Source of the DNA: JBMOGA01 sp049318625
GTDB taxonomy: Bacteria > Pseudomonadota > Alphaproteobacteria > Rhizobiales > Hyphomicrobiaceae
Assembly: GCA_049318625.1 (NCBI GenBank)
Contig: JBMOGA010000010.1
Location: forward strand, 37,609-101,608
Length of the DNA stretch: 64,000 nt
Direction of reading: 5' to 3'
How positions within the stretch are numbered: the first letter of the stretch is position 1; each line of letters opens with the position of its first letter. A program made the position numbers and the translations under genes. Under the pieces are notes generated by a model that did not search any database, was not told where the DNA came from, and worked only from the letters and a program-made list of their open reading frames with translations. Shown here in pieces: positions 19,521 to 30,325 of this stretch.

Positions 19521-20395
19521 CGTCCGCCGGCGCCTGCCGCGCGCAGTACGGCGGGAAGGGCGGCTGGTGTCGCGCAGACCGTGATCCCGGCGTCTTCGAG
19601 TGCCGCCTTCTTGCCCGCATAGCTGCCTTTGGAGCCCATCACGATGGCGCCGGCATGCCCCATCTTCTTGCCCGCAGGCGAAGCGGCGCCCGCGATGAAG
19701 GCGGCGATCGGCTTGCTCATCGTGCGCGCATAGACGGCGGCATCCTCTTCCATGCTCCCGCCGATTTCGCCGACCAGCGCGATCGCCTCGGTCCGCGGGT
19801 CGTTGTCGAGCGCGATCAGTGCGTCCCGCGTCGTCGTGCCGATGATCGGGTCACCGCCGATGCCGATGAACGACGAGATGCCGAGCCCGGACTGGACGAG
19901 ATTGAGGCAGACGAGTGTGCCGAGGCTGCCCGAACGCGAGATCACGCCCACCGCGCCCTTCCGGAACACCCGGTCGTTGAAGGCCGGCATGAAGCCGACG
20001 AACGTTTCGCCCGTCGTCACCAGCCCGGCCGTGTTGGGCCCGAGCAGCGTCGTGCCGCGCGCCCTGGCTTCGGCAAGCATCGCCATGGTGTCGTGCACAG
20101 GCACGTGCTCGGTCAGGCAGACGATCTTGCGGATGCCGGCGCGCACGGCGTCCAGCACCGCATCCTTCACGCCCATCGGCGGGATGAACAGAACCGCCAC
20201 GTCGATACCTTCGCTCCGGGTGGCGTCTTCGGCCGAGCCCCAGACCGGCAGGTCCAGGTGGCGCTGACCCGCCCGGTTCGGGTTCGTGCCACCGACGATG
20301 CGGGTGCCATAGTCCCGCATACGCTCGGCCCAGAATGTGCCCTGCTTGCCGGTGATGCCCATCACCAGCACGCTTTCCCCGCCATGGACGATCAT
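19517..20395 (-). CDS. Alpha subunit of a two-subunit ADP-forming acyl-CoA ligase (SucD-like)
   Basis: 292 residues. The Rossmann CoA-binding start V-M-G-I-T-G-K-Q-G-T (11-20) and the phosphohistidine loop M-G-H-A-G-A-I (His247) are intact, so this should form an acyl phosphate/acyl-CoA with its beta partner. The sequence differs from housekeeping succinyl-CoA ligase in the substrate region, and the operon lacks citric-acid-cycle genes. Candidate substrates are sulfoacetate (a SauD-like role), malate (MtkB-like) or another short acid. The gene overlaps the beta gene by 4 bases upstream and ackA by 4 bases downstream. Confidence 0.85.
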   Translation of the reverse strand: MIVHGGESVLVMGITGKQGTFWAERMRDYGTRIVGGTNPNRAGQRHLDLPVWGSAEDATRSEGIDVAVLFIPPMGVKDAVLDAVRAGIRKIVCLTEHVPVHDTMAMLAEARARGTTLLGPNTAGLVTTGETFVGFMPAFNDRVFRKGAVGVISRSGSLGTLVCLNLVQSGLGISSFIGIGGDPIIGTTTRDALIALDNDPRTEAIALVGEIGGSMEEDAAVYARTMSKPIAAFIAGAASPAGKKMGHAGAIVMGSKGSYAGKKAALEDAGITVCATPAALPAVLRAAGAGGR

Positions 20396-21525
20396 GCCGA
20401 CCTCCCGGCCGCGGCCGTCACCGCCGCCTTTACGGCATCGTCCATCAGGTCATAGGGCTCGATGCCAAGTCGCGATCGGACCAGCGCGATCGCCTCGTCC
20501 TCGCCCGTGCCGTGGATCGTGAAGACCACGGGAATGCTCGGCTTCAACTCCTCCCACGCTTTGACGACGCCTTCCGCCATGACGTCGGTACGCGCGAACG
20601 CGCCGCAGAAATTCACGAGCAGGGCTTTGACGCGCGGATTGGCGAGCACGAGCCGCAGGGCCGGCGTCGCCTTGGTGTAGCTCTCCCCGCCGATCTCGAG
20701 GAAATTGGCGGGCCGGCCGCCGAAATGCCGGATGGCATCCATGGTCGTCATGGTGAGGCCGGCGCCGTTGGCCAGCACGCCGACCTCGCCGTCGAGTTCG
20801 ATGAACTTGAGACCGAGCGCCTGCGCCTCGCCCTCGAGTTTGGTCAAGAGGTCCGGAGAACCCTGGGCAGCAAGATCGCGCTGCCGCGCGAGCGCACTGT
20901 CGTCGATCGTCAGCTTGCAGTCGAGAGCCAGCAGCTGGCCGTCCTTGGTCACGACGAGCGGGTTGACTTCGACCAGTTCGGCGTCGCTCTCGCGATAGGC
21001 GCGATACAACTTTGCCAACTCGGCGGCGAGCGTGACGCGATCGGCCGGAAACGCTGGCGGCAGCGCGTCGAGCAGACTCGCCGGGTCCGCGCCCTGTCGA
21101 ATGTCGACGGCGATGCGGATCAGGGCGCCGGGATGCTCGGCCGCGATCTCCTCGATATCCATGCCACCCTCGGCCGAGACGAGAATGAGGGGGCTGGCGG
21201 TCTCGGGGTCGTTGAGAACTGCGGCATAGAGCTCCTGGGCGATCGCCACCTGCTCTTCGACCAGCACTGTCTCGACCTTGTGGCCGTCGATCTCCATGCC
21301 GAGGATCGCGTGCGCCTGGACGATCGCTTCCGCCGGCGTGGCGGCGCGCTTTATGCCACCGGCCTTGCCCCGCTTGCCGGTCGGCACCTGCGCCTTCACA
21401 ACGCAAGGTCCCAGGTCGATGGCGATGCGTTCCGCCTCCGCCGGGGTCGCCGCCAGCGCGCCGCGCGGTGTCGCGATACCGACGCGCCGGAGCAGCGCCT
21501 TGCCCGCGTACTCAACGAAATTCAT
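20392..21525 (-). CDS. Beta subunit of a two-subunit ADP-forming acyl-CoA ligase (SucC-like)
   Basis: 377 residues from an ATG at 21525 with a G-rich ribosome site just before it; the frame runs further upstream but into non-coding-like sequence. The ATP-grasp domain occupies the first 240 residues (V-V-K-A-Q-V, G-K-R-G-K-A-G-G-I), and the E-V-N-P-L-V segment holds metal-binding residues. The C-terminal CoA-ligase domain contains N-G-A-G-L-T-M and F-L-E-I-G-G-E, where succinyl-CoA ligases read F-L-D-V-G-G. Together with the alpha subunit it couples ATP to thioester formation. It lies 28 bases after the aldehyde dehydrogenase gene. Confidence 0.85.
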   Translation of the reverse strand: MNFVEYAGKALLRRVGIATPRGALAATPAEAERIAIDLGPCVVKAQVPTGKRGKAGGIKRAATPAEAIVQAHAILGMEIDGHKVETVLVEEQVAIAQELYAAVLNDPETASPLILVSAEGGMDIEEIAAEHPGALIRIAVDIRQGADPASLLDALPPAFPADRVTLAAELAKLYRAYRESDAELVEVNPLVVTKDGQLLALDCKLTIDDSALARQRDLAAQGSPDLLTKLEGEAQALGLKFIELDGEVGVLANGAGLTMTTMDAIRHFGGRPANFLEIGGESYTKATPALRLVLANPRVKALLVNFCGAFARTDVMAEGVVKAWEELKPSIPVVFTIHGTGEDEAIALVRSRLGIEPYDLMDDAVKAAVTAAAGRSA

Positions 21526-21553
21526 TGCCGCCCCCTGGCTCGTCGCTGCGCAC

Positions 21554-22990
21554 CTATTTGCCGTACTTGTCCCAGTACGGTCCGAATAGCGCCTCCTCGG
21601 TTGGCTTGTCCTCGGGGATCGTCGTGACGAGGTGCGTGATATTGACGAAGCACCGCCAGTTGAGATTGTCGGACAGCGCATTGCCCTGCCAGGTGCCGCA
21701 GCCCATCGACAGCGTGAAGGCGAGGCCATTGTCGAAGCCGCCGCCGTTGCCGAACGTATGAGCCTGGTTCACCAGCACCCGGACGACATCCATCTCGGCC
21801 GCGAGCTCGTGCGCCAATTCGAGCCGGCGCGTGTGGATGCCGCACGAGTGGCCGCGGCCCTGATAAGCCAGGATCGCGCCGACGATGCGCTTGGCATCCG
21901 CGAAATCGCGAGCGCGGTAGAGGGTCAGCACCAGCGAAAGCTTTTCTCCCGACAACGGATGATCCTTGCCGATGCCGGTTTCCTCCGCCATCACGAACGC
22001 GCAGCCGGCTGCCCCCTTGCCGAGGTCGAACACGCTGCAAAGAGCCTCCGGGCCCTGGGCGATCACGCCCCGGTGCAGCTTGCCGTCTTGCCACAACCGG
22101 TCGACGATGCGCGCCCGCTCATCCGGCGTGGCGAGATACCCGCCCTGCCGCCGCAGCGCCGCGATGGCGCGGTCCCAGATCGCATCCTCGATGACGATCG
22201 CGTTTTCCGACGAGCAACTCGTTGCATTGTCGAAGGTCTTCGACAGCATGATCTTGCGGGCGGCGTCGTCGAGATCCGCGCTCGCCTCGATGATCACCGG
22301 GACGTTGCCGAGGCCGACACCGAGCGCCGGCTTGCCGGACTTGTAGGCCTGGCGCACGTTGGCCTGACTGCCGGTGCACAGCACGAGATCGGACCGCTCC
22401 ATCAACTCGGCCGTGGCCTCCCGCGTCACTGGCGCCGGCAGAATCTGCACGAGGTCGGCCGGCAGCCCGATCCGCCCGAGTTCCGCCCGCATGGCGTCGA
22501 TGGCCGGCAGCGAAGCGGGCCATGCCGATGGCGGGGGCGCGATGACGATCGCGTTGCCGCCTTTCAGTGCCATCATGGCCTTGTTGACGGGGGTGGCCTG
22601 CGGGTTCGTCGACGGCGTGATGGCGGCCACGAGACCCACCGGCTTGGCGTACTTCACCAGCCCCTTTTCCGGGATCTCCTCGATGATCCCGGTGGTCTTG
22701 GCCCGCAACAGGTCGCGCAGCGTCCCGAACGTCTTGCGCTGGTTCTTGATCACCTTGCTTTTGACGTTGCCGAGGCCCGTCACTTCGACCGCGATCTCGG
22801 CGAACCGGCGGGCATTGGCGGGCTTGTACAGCGACCATGCGAGCCCCGTGACGGCCTCGTCGATGCGCGGCTGGCCATGGCGCGCGATCTCCGCGCCGTA
22901 CAGCGCCATGGCCGCCCGCCCACGGGCCTCCACGTCGGCCACCGTCGAGGACGGCGCGGCCGTCGCCGACTTGCGCGGCGTCTCCTGCAT
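21554..22990 (-). CDS. CoA-acylating aldehyde dehydrogenase, probably sulfoacetaldehyde dehydrogenase (SauS-like)
   Basis: 478 residues with GGGAGG about 6 bases before the ATG. It is an acylating aldehyde dehydrogenase rather than an acid-forming one: the catalytic Cys259 lies in D-N-A-T-S-C-S-S-E-N, P-V-G-L-V-A-A-I-T-P-S-T-N-P is the nucleotide region, and the general-base Glu of acid-forming enzymes is not in its usual context. Overall it resembles sulfoacetaldehyde dehydrogenase (acylating), which interconverts sulfoacetaldehyde and sulfoacetyl-CoA with NAD(P). The adjoining acyl-CoA ligase and TauE-like exporter support that reading; an acetaldehyde or succinate-semialdehyde substrate is the alternative. 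Confidence 0.8.
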   Translation of the reverse strand: MQETPRKSATAAPSSTVADVEARGRAAMALYGAEIARHGQPRIDEAVTGLAWSLYKPANARRFAEIAVEVTGLGNVKSKVIKNQRKTFGTLRDLLRAKTTGIIEEIPEKGLVKYAKPVGLVAAITPSTNPQATPVNKAMMALKGGNAIVIAPPPSAWPASLPAIDAMRAELGRIGLPADLVQILPAPVTREATAELMERSDLVLCTGSQANVRQAYKSGKPALGVGLGNVPVIIEASADLDDAARKIMLSKTFDNATSCSSENAIVIEDAIWDRAIAALRRQGGYLATPDERARIVDRLWQDGKLHRGVIAQGPEALCSVFDLGKGAAGCAFVMAEETGIGKDHPLSGEKLSLVLTLYRARDFADAKRIVGAILAYQGRGHSCGIHTRRLELAHELAAEMDVVRVLVNQAHTFGNGGGFDNGLAFTLSMGCGTWQGNALSDNLNWRCFVNITHLVTTIPEDKPTEEALFGPYWDKYGK

Positions 22991-23185
22991 AGTGCCTCCC
23001 TGTCGCGGCCGGCCACCCGTCCGCGCGATCCATTCTTCGGCGTCGAAGCCGGGGCAGTGTTCGGGGCGATGGACGACATGTCAATCGCGGCGCCGGGAGC
23101 GTCGCCCGGCCCGCCGACCTCCCCTGCAAACCGCGCAAGCGGTCGGCACGTCCTCGACCCATCAGTCCCGTCGGGACCGCGCAGG

Positions 23186-23914
23186 CTACCGCAGCAGCCC
23201 GATCGAGGCGATCCCGGCGACCAGGACCAGCACCACCCGCCGTCCCGTCGCATCGCTGACCCGGCCATGGAGCCGCGCGCCCGCCAGGGTTCCTGCGAAG
23301 TAGGCGGGTGCGACCATCAGAAAGGCCCCGGCCTGCCCGTGCGGAAAGCCGCCCTGCACCGTCAGGATCGCGAGCAGAGCAAGGCTGGTGATGAAGACCC
23401 AGACGATGAAATCCGCCCGCGCTTCGGCCGCGGAGGTCTTGCCGGACTGCAGAAACAGGGCGGCCGTGACGGCGAGCGAGGTCAGCCCCATGACGAGCCC
23501 GGTCAAAGCCCCGACGGCCACCCACTGGCCCGGCGCGAGTTCGGCACGCCAGCGCCACCCGGACAGCATCACCAGGCTGGCGACCAGGATGGCCGAACAG
23601 ATGACCCGCCGGACCATTTCGGCATCGAGCGACACGAGCGCGAGGCTGCCGATCGGCAGGGTCAGCAGCGACCCGATCGCCAGGGGTACGACGACGGCCC
23701 GCCGGGCAATGCCGCGGACCTCGGGCAGCAGGCGAACATTGACCAGTATGTCGGCGCAAAGCACCACCCAGACCGCGGCGGCAGGGCCGAGAACGGCGGT
23801 GGCGACGGGCAGGATCACCATGGGACCGCCGAACCCGGCGAAGCCGCGCACGATCCCGGCGACGGCCGCCACGACGAGCAGCAGACCATTGGCGAAAGCG
23901 GCATCGGCGGCCAC
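23186..23914 (-). CDS. TauE/SafE (TSUP) family membrane transporter, possible sulfite/sulfonate exporter
   Basis: 242 residues, GTG start at 23914 with AGGGG about 9 bases upstream. Seven or eight hydrophobic helices with the family's two-fold layout: G-F-A-G-F-G-G-P at the first repeat and the T-G-L-V-M-G-L segment starting the second. TSUP proteins move sulfite or organic sulfur compounds; in sulfonate-degrading bacteria a member exports the sulfite released. It is upstream of, and on the same strand as, the aldehyde dehydrogenase operon, separated by 195 bases, so it may be co-regulated. Confidence 0.85.
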   Translation of the reverse strand: MAADAAFANGLLLVVAAVAGIVRGFAGFGGPMVILPVATAVLGPAAAVWVVLCADILVNVRLLPEVRGIARRAVVVPLAIGSLLTLPIGSLALVSLDAEMVRRVICSAILVASLVMLSGWRWRAELAPGQWVAVGALTGLVMGLTSLAVTAALFLQSGKTSAAEARADFIVWVFITSLALLAILTVQGGFPHGQAGAFLMVAPAYFAGTLAGARLHGRVSDATGRRVVLVLVAGIASIGLLR

Positions 23915-24048
23915 GCGCGTTTCCCCTCGATCCCCCGGTCGCCCAAGATTACACGGGTTGTGCGCGCCGAAGCGAGGTGCGAGCGTGGGCGTTGCCCGAC
24001 GCTTTGCCGGCAGGGGCGTGGCCCAGACTATCGAGCAGGAGCGAGTGC

Positions 24049-24531
24049 ATGCGCACGATCAAGGCTGAACCACTCACCGCTGCAGCCTTCGCACCCTTCG
24101 GTGACGTTCTGGAGGCGCCGGCCGCTTTCGGCAGGGTCTATTGCGATGCCGGCCTTGCCAACGGGCGGGCAGACGCCCGGCCGAGCCTCTCGATCGCCCA
24201 CGTGAAGCCGGTCGAAGCCGTGCCGCTCAAGGCCGTCATGATGGAGCGCCACGAGTTCTCCTCGCAGAGCTTCATCCCACTGGACCCGGTCCGCTACATC
24301 GTGCTGGTCGCCCCGAAGGCCGCCGACGGCGGGCCGGATCTGGGCGCCGCGCGCGCGTTCCTGGCCACCGGCCAGCAAGGCATCACCTATCGCATGGACG
24401 TTTGGCACCACCCGATGACGGTGCTCGACCGCCCCGCCCGGTTCGCCATCGTCATGTGGCTGGACGGCGGCAACAAGGACGAGGAATTCGTCCAACTGGC
24501 CGTACCCGTCGAGATTGCGCTCGCCGGGTGA
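24049..24531 (+). CDS. allA: Ureidoglycolate lyase
   Basis: 160 residues. The ATG at 24049 has AGGAG 8 bases upstream. The protein is a small cupin-type fold with A-F-A-P-F-G-D-V at the start, then M-E-R-H-x-F-S-S-Q-x-F-I-P-L and W-H-H-P-M, all typical of ureidoglycolate lyase (older name ureidoglycolate hydrolase). It splits ureidoglycolate to glyoxylate and urea in the last step of allantoin breakdown. No other purine-degradation gene is in the window; it is divergent from the TauE-like gene and about 85 bases before the next membrane protein gene. Confidence 0.9.
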   Translation: MRTIKAEPLTAAAFAPFGDVLEAPAAFGRVYCDAGLANGRADARPSLSIAHVKPVEAVPLKAVMMERHEFSSQSFIPLDPVRYIVLVAPKAADGGPDLGAARAFLATGQQGITYRMDVWHHPMTVLDRPARFAIVMWLDGGNKDEEFVQLAVPVEIALAG

Positions 24532-24615
24532 GCGTGCGGTAACGGCCGACACGCTAGTTTCAAAGTCCGGGAATTAGGGTATGCCTCAACCGCTTGTTCG
24601 GGTGTGAGGCGTCAA

Positions 24616-25800
24616 ATGTCCGCTGGTGCGCGAGTTTTCGTTCTGTCGGTCTTCGTGGTGCTGGGGCTGTCGTTCCTCGCCACGACCTATTCACTCTACA
24701 GTGAGTTCCAGGCCTCGGGATGGTTCGCCTTCGCAACCTTCTACAGCCACGCCTTCATATTCTTTCCGACGTTCGGCATCCTCGCCCTCTGCGCCTTCTT
24801 CATTCCGGCGTCCGCGCTGGTCGATCTGTACTGGAACCATGTGCCGTTCGGCCGGGTCCGGTTCATGGCCGGTCTGGCCGTCGTGGTGGTGGCGTCCGTC
24901 GTGCTCTCCCAGAAGATCATGGCCGGCGATGTGCCGGCGCTGTGGTGGCTCTCGCCGAGCACCTTGGAAGCCGATCGCGGCAATCCGGCCGGCTGCAATG
25001 CCGCCGCCGGCGGCTGCAAGCGGGTTGCCATTCTCGATGCCGTGGCCAAGGTCCGCTTGGAGAGCACGCAGCGCATGGGCCTGTCGCGATTTGCGCGCAA
25101 CTGCAGCCCCGACCCGTTGATGGAGGCGTCGGCGGAACAGACGGCCAAGCGCTATTGCTTCGCGAGCCAGACGATGGCGACCGCGGCCGAATGCTGCACG
25201 GCCAAGGCCGCTTTCACCGAGGACTTGCGGCGCCTCTACCGCAAGCCACAGGCCCATTCCGATACCGCGCGCGTTCACGAGGCGCTGCTGCCGCTCAAGG
25301 TATTCTTTCTGCTGATGATATTCGTTATGGGGCTCATGCTCGCCGCTTGGCGGGGCAAGATCGACCAGATGTACAAGGTCTATGCCACCCGCATCGAGCG
25401 CGGCGTGATCGTCGGCGCGCTCGCCATGCTGATCTGGCCGATCTCGAACCACGCGTTTCTGCAATCGGCCTCGCTCCTCTATGCGCCGTGGGGCGAAGGA
25501 TTCTTCAAGGATGCGACCCCGATCTTCAGTCTGATGTTCGGCGGCTGGGCCCTGCTGATCATTCTGTTCTACTTCCGACAGCACCAGCGCGACATCGAGG
25601 CCGCCGGCAAGATCGGCGGCGGCATCGCCAGCGCCGTGGCTGTGCTGAACTATGATCGGATCGTCGACTTCGCCGAGCGGTTCCTCGGCTCCGGCGCCGA
25701 CCCGGTGCTCCTGGCCAGCCTCGCAGCCCTGCTCGGGGTGGCGTTCCTCGGCATCATCTGGGGCGCAAGCACCCCCGAGGACGTCTCGTTGCCCGAGTAG
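24616..25800 (+). CDS. Multi-pass membrane protein with a cysteine-rich loop, unknown function
   Basis: About 394 residues; the ATG at 24616 follows TGAGG by 6 bases, while a GTG at 24604 has no ribosome site. Hydrophobic helices occur near residues 5-25, 35-65, 80-100, 230-255, 270-290, 310-330 and 360-390. Between the third and fourth lies a soluble region of about 120 residues with six cysteines (two before K-R-V-A-I, one in N-C-S-P-D, one in Y-C-F-A-S, and a pair in E-C-C-T-A), suggesting a disulfide-stabilised periplasmic domain. I do not recognise the family. Its 3' end faces the glucan exporter gene 21 bases away. Confidence 0.65.
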   Translation: MSAGARVFVLSVFVVLGLSFLATTYSLYSEFQASGWFAFATFYSHAFIFFPTFGILALCAFFIPASALVDLYWNHVPFGRVRFMAGLAVVVVASVVLSQKIMAGDVPALWWLSPSTLEADRGNPAGCNAAAGGCKRVAILDAVAKVRLESTQRMGLSRFARNCSPDPLMEASAEQTAKRYCFASQTMATAAECCTAKAAFTEDLRRLYRKPQAHSDTARVHEALLPLKVFFLLMIFVMGLMLAAWRGKIDQMYKVYATRIERGVIVGALAMLIWPISNHAFLQSASLLYAPWGEGFFKDATPIFSLMFGGWALLIILFYFRQHQRDIEAAGKIGGGIASAVAVLNYDRIVDFAERFLGSGADPVLLASLAALLGVAFLGIIWGASTPEDVSLPE

Positions 25801-25821
25801 GCGGGCAGCGCGTACCTCCGG

Positions 25822-27630
<1,809 letters not shown>

Positions 27631-27731
27631 GGGTCTCGTTCGTCTCCGCGCACCGCGCAACGGCTTCGTCAGGTATAGGTTTCGCTGGACGATGAAAAGG
27701 TGGCTCTTTGCAGGCCGGCAGCGCCGGGGCT

Positions 27732-30116
27732 TCACCTATGTTGCGTCAACAGCCGCGCCAGATCGCGCACCATGCCGCGGAGCGGCGCGAGCCGAAAGAC
27801 GACCGTATGGCGTCCAGGGGGCACCGCGACCGCGCGGAACAGCACGTTGGCGCGCAGCAACTCGGCCGGTCGGTCGTCGACCATCGCCGTCCACCAGGAC
27901 TGATAGATGTCGTTCAAAACGGCCCAACCGCCGTCCGGACTGTCCACTTCGATCGTGATTTCGGTATTTCGGTAGCTGAGGATCCGTGCCTTGCCTGCGC
28001 GCCGGGCGCCCGTGTCGGCGACGGGCTGCTCGAGAACGATCGTCGACGCCAGTTCGGCCCGCGCGAGGGGCCAGCGGCCCGACACCAGCATCTCGTCGAA
28101 GTTGCCCGAAACCGCCCGGGTCGCCAGCATCACCCGTGGCAGGGCACGCGGGTTCTCGTAGATGAAACCCTCGCTCGTCTGGGCCAGCAGGGTGAGGTCG
28201 CCGGGTGAAAGCCGCTTGTCGATCTGCGCGATGGGCACGCCGGTCGCGATGAAGCGCAGTCCCAACAGGTCCGCGAGCGGCGAGTTGTAGGATGGGAACA
28301 GTGGCGTCAGCTGGCGTTGATCGGGCAACCCGACGGTGTCCGATGCCCCTGTCGCCGCCGCGTAGATGGCGAGCCGGACCGGATTGTAGCCGACGACGTT
28401 CTCCAGCCGGTGCGGCAGGCCGGCATTCGGCCAATGGAAGCCGAGCCCCGTTAGCTCGACACGCGGCCGCTCGGTCTCGGTCGTGCTCGCGGCCACACGC
28501 TCCTTCAGCAGCGCCAGCGTCGGGCTGGAGCTCTTGGGATCGAGCATGGCGAGCCAACTCGGCGGCATGGCCGTGGCCCCGTTCGGCCCATTGTTGGCGA
28601 CTAAGTCGATCGCGACGCCCCCAGCGACGAGGATGGCGGCGGCGACCGGTCGGATCGGCCGCAGCCATGTCGCGAGCCCGAGGGCCGCACCGGCGCCGGC
28701 AAACCAGGCAGCCGCCAGGGCGATCGGGAGGGCGGCCCGATCGAGCCGGTCGAGAGAGACCGCGAAGGTGATCGCTGCAGCGAAAGGCAGCGCGACGAGC
28801 GCCGCCTCGAGCGCGCGCTGCCAGGGCCGCGGCGCCGGCAGCGTCCCGGTCCACCAGCGATGCAGGACATAACCGGCCAGCAGCGCGCCGAAACCGCCCA
28901 TCAGGAACACGGCGTCCGCCGGCCGGCGAAACTTCGCGATCCCCGGTACGAACTCGTAAAAGGCCCGGAAGACCGGCGTGTACCAGCCGACGGCGTAGAG
29001 GCTGACCAGCACGAAAGCGACCGTGACAAAGCGGATGTCGCGGTGAAACAGCGCGCCCCGCGCGAGGCCCGCGAACAACAGCAGCAGTGGGATCGCGCCG
29101 ATGTAGAGCTGCCCGACGTTCTGGGCGATGAACAGGTCCGTGCCCACCCAGGTGAAGCTCGGCGGCCCCCAGTACAGCGCCATCTCGCCGGCCGCGCCGA
29201 ACAGATGCGGGATTGCGGCCGTGACCAGCAGCGCCGGATGCAGCGAACCGCGCCCCGCGCCCGTAAAATCGATATCGGGCCGGTTCGATTGCGACGCATA
29301 GACGAGGGTCATGGCCAGCGGCACGGCGGCGATCAGAAGGCCCGTGACCGCCCCGGCGGCGAGCGGCTTGAGGCTCCGCCGCAAGGCCGCGCCGCGGTCG
29401 GTGGCGGCCGCCAGATGCCAGACCGTGAATCCCGCCAGCACGTAGATGCATAGCAGGCCGACCTGATCGCGGCCGAGCAGAATGAGCGCCGCGATCAGAC
29501 CTGCCAGTGCGCCATAGGTCGCCGAACCGCGATCGAGGCCACGGCGCAGGCACAGCAAGGCCAGCGGTAGATAGCCGAGACTCAAGACCTGTCCGAAGTG
29601 CTGCAGCCGCCAGGCCATCGCCGCGCCGAACAGGAAGGCCAGAGCGCCGACCACGGCGGCGAGCCAGTGCCAGCCGAGGTCGCGGGCCAGGAGCAGGACG
29701 CCGATCCCGCAAACGAGCAGCGCGACGAAGACCGTGACATCGACCGCCCAAGGCCCCGGATTCCCGTTGAAGAGTGCCAGGGCGAGGAACGGTGGCGAGA
29801 AGAACAGGGACTGCGGATCGGCGATCTGCAGCGTGCCGGAGAACGCGTAAGGCAGCCAGAACGGGCTCTCGCCGCGCGCAAGGCTCTGGGCCAGGAATTG
29901 CGCCTGGGGCGTGAAGTGGGCGCCGCCGTCCCACGGGATGTAATAGAGCCCGGCAAGCCAGGGCCAGGCGAACAGCGCCCAACAGGCGGTCAGCAGCAGA
30001 GCGGGTGGGAGCAGGGGCCACGGCCCGCGGACGGCCGCATCCTCGCTGGCCGACAATTGGCTGGCCCAGCGCGCCCGTGGGGCGAGTGGCCGGATGGCGG
30101 AAAAGTCGCGGGACAT
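27732..30116 (-). CDS. YfhO-like large integral membrane protein, probable glycosyltransferase-C fold
   Basis: 794 residues. About twelve to thirteen hydrophobic helices fill residues 30-490, then a soluble C-terminal domain of about 300 residues. The first loop reads Y-I-P-W-D-G-G-A-H-F-T-P-Q and then I-A-D-P-Q-S-L-F-F-S-P-P-F, the DxD-like acidic position and aromatic P-loop seen in YfhO/GT-C proteins that use lipid-linked sugars at the outer face of the membrane. The protein-like frame was chosen over a similar-length frame offset by one base because only this one has the alternating hydrophobic segments. It is downstream in orientation from nothing obvious; the acceptor is unknown. Confidence 0.75.
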   Translation of the reverse strand: MSRDFSAIRPLAPRARWASQLSASEDAAVRGPWPLLPPALLLTACWALFAWPWLAGLYYIPWDGGAHFTPQAQFLAQSLARGESPFWLPYAFSGTLQIADPQSLFFSPPFLALALFNGNPGPWAVDVTVFVALLVCGIGVLLLARDLGWHWLAAVVGALAFLFGAAMAWRLQHFGQVLSLGYLPLALLCLRRGLDRGSATYGALAGLIAALILLGRDQVGLLCIYVLAGFTVWHLAAATDRGAALRRSLKPLAAGAVTGLLIAAVPLAMTLVYASQSNRPDIDFTGAGRGSLHPALLVTAAIPHLFGAAGEMALYWGPPSFTWVGTDLFIAQNVGQLYIGAIPLLLLFAGLARGALFHRDIRFVTVAFVLVSLYAVGWYTPVFRAFYEFVPGIAKFRRPADAVFLMGGFGALLAGYVLHRWWTGTLPAPRPWQRALEAALVALPFAAAITFAVSLDRLDRAALPIALAAAWFAGAGAALGLATWLRPIRPVAAAILVAGGVAIDLVANNGPNGATAMPPSWLAMLDPKSSSPTLALLKERVAASTTETERPRVELTGLGFHWPNAGLPHRLENVVGYNPVRLAIYAAATGASDTVGLPDQRQLTPLFPSYNSPLADLLGLRFIATGVPIAQIDKRLSPGDLTLLAQTSEGFIYENPRALPRVMLATRAVSGNFDEMLVSGRWPLARAELASTIVLEQPVADTGARRAGKARILSYRNTEITIEVDSPDGGWAVLNDIYQSWWTAMVDDRPAELLRANVLFRAVAVPPGRHTVVFRLAPLRGMVRDLARLLTQHR

Positions 30117-30226
30117 GGATCAACCGGTCAGCGGGGTAACTCGAGCGCGTGTACTATCGCCTTTGGATCGGGCGCGAAACTGTGGCGCGCCGACTGGATT
30201 GTGGTAGGGGGACGGGCGCGCGGCAT

Positions 30227-30254
30227 CTTGCTCTTGCCATGCCGTCCCTATAAG
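30227..30254 (+). promoter_or_regulatory. Putative promoter of the RibD-C/cytochrome b561 pair
   Basis: A -35-like CTTGCT (30227-30232), 16 bases, and TATAAG (30249-30254). Transcription would start near 30261, about 65 bases before the preferred ATG at 30326. Confidence 0.4.
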
Positions 30255-30325
30255 TCGGGGGCGCTGGCCGACCCGGGACTGTGTGCCGGCACGTCGATTG
30301 GAAGGGCTGGGAGAACGGGCGGTTC

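Noticed and set aside
21632..24205. 857-codon open frame on the plus strand across the aldehyde dehydrogenase and TauE-like genes
   Set aside because: Antisense frame of GC-rich genes; Arg/His/Gly/Asp-rich, no domains, no ribosome site, while the minus-strand genes show clear motifs.
27736..30123. 795-codon frame one base off the YfhO-like gene
   Set aside because: Same strand but no hydrophobic periodicity; the other frame gives regular membrane helices and conserved loops.
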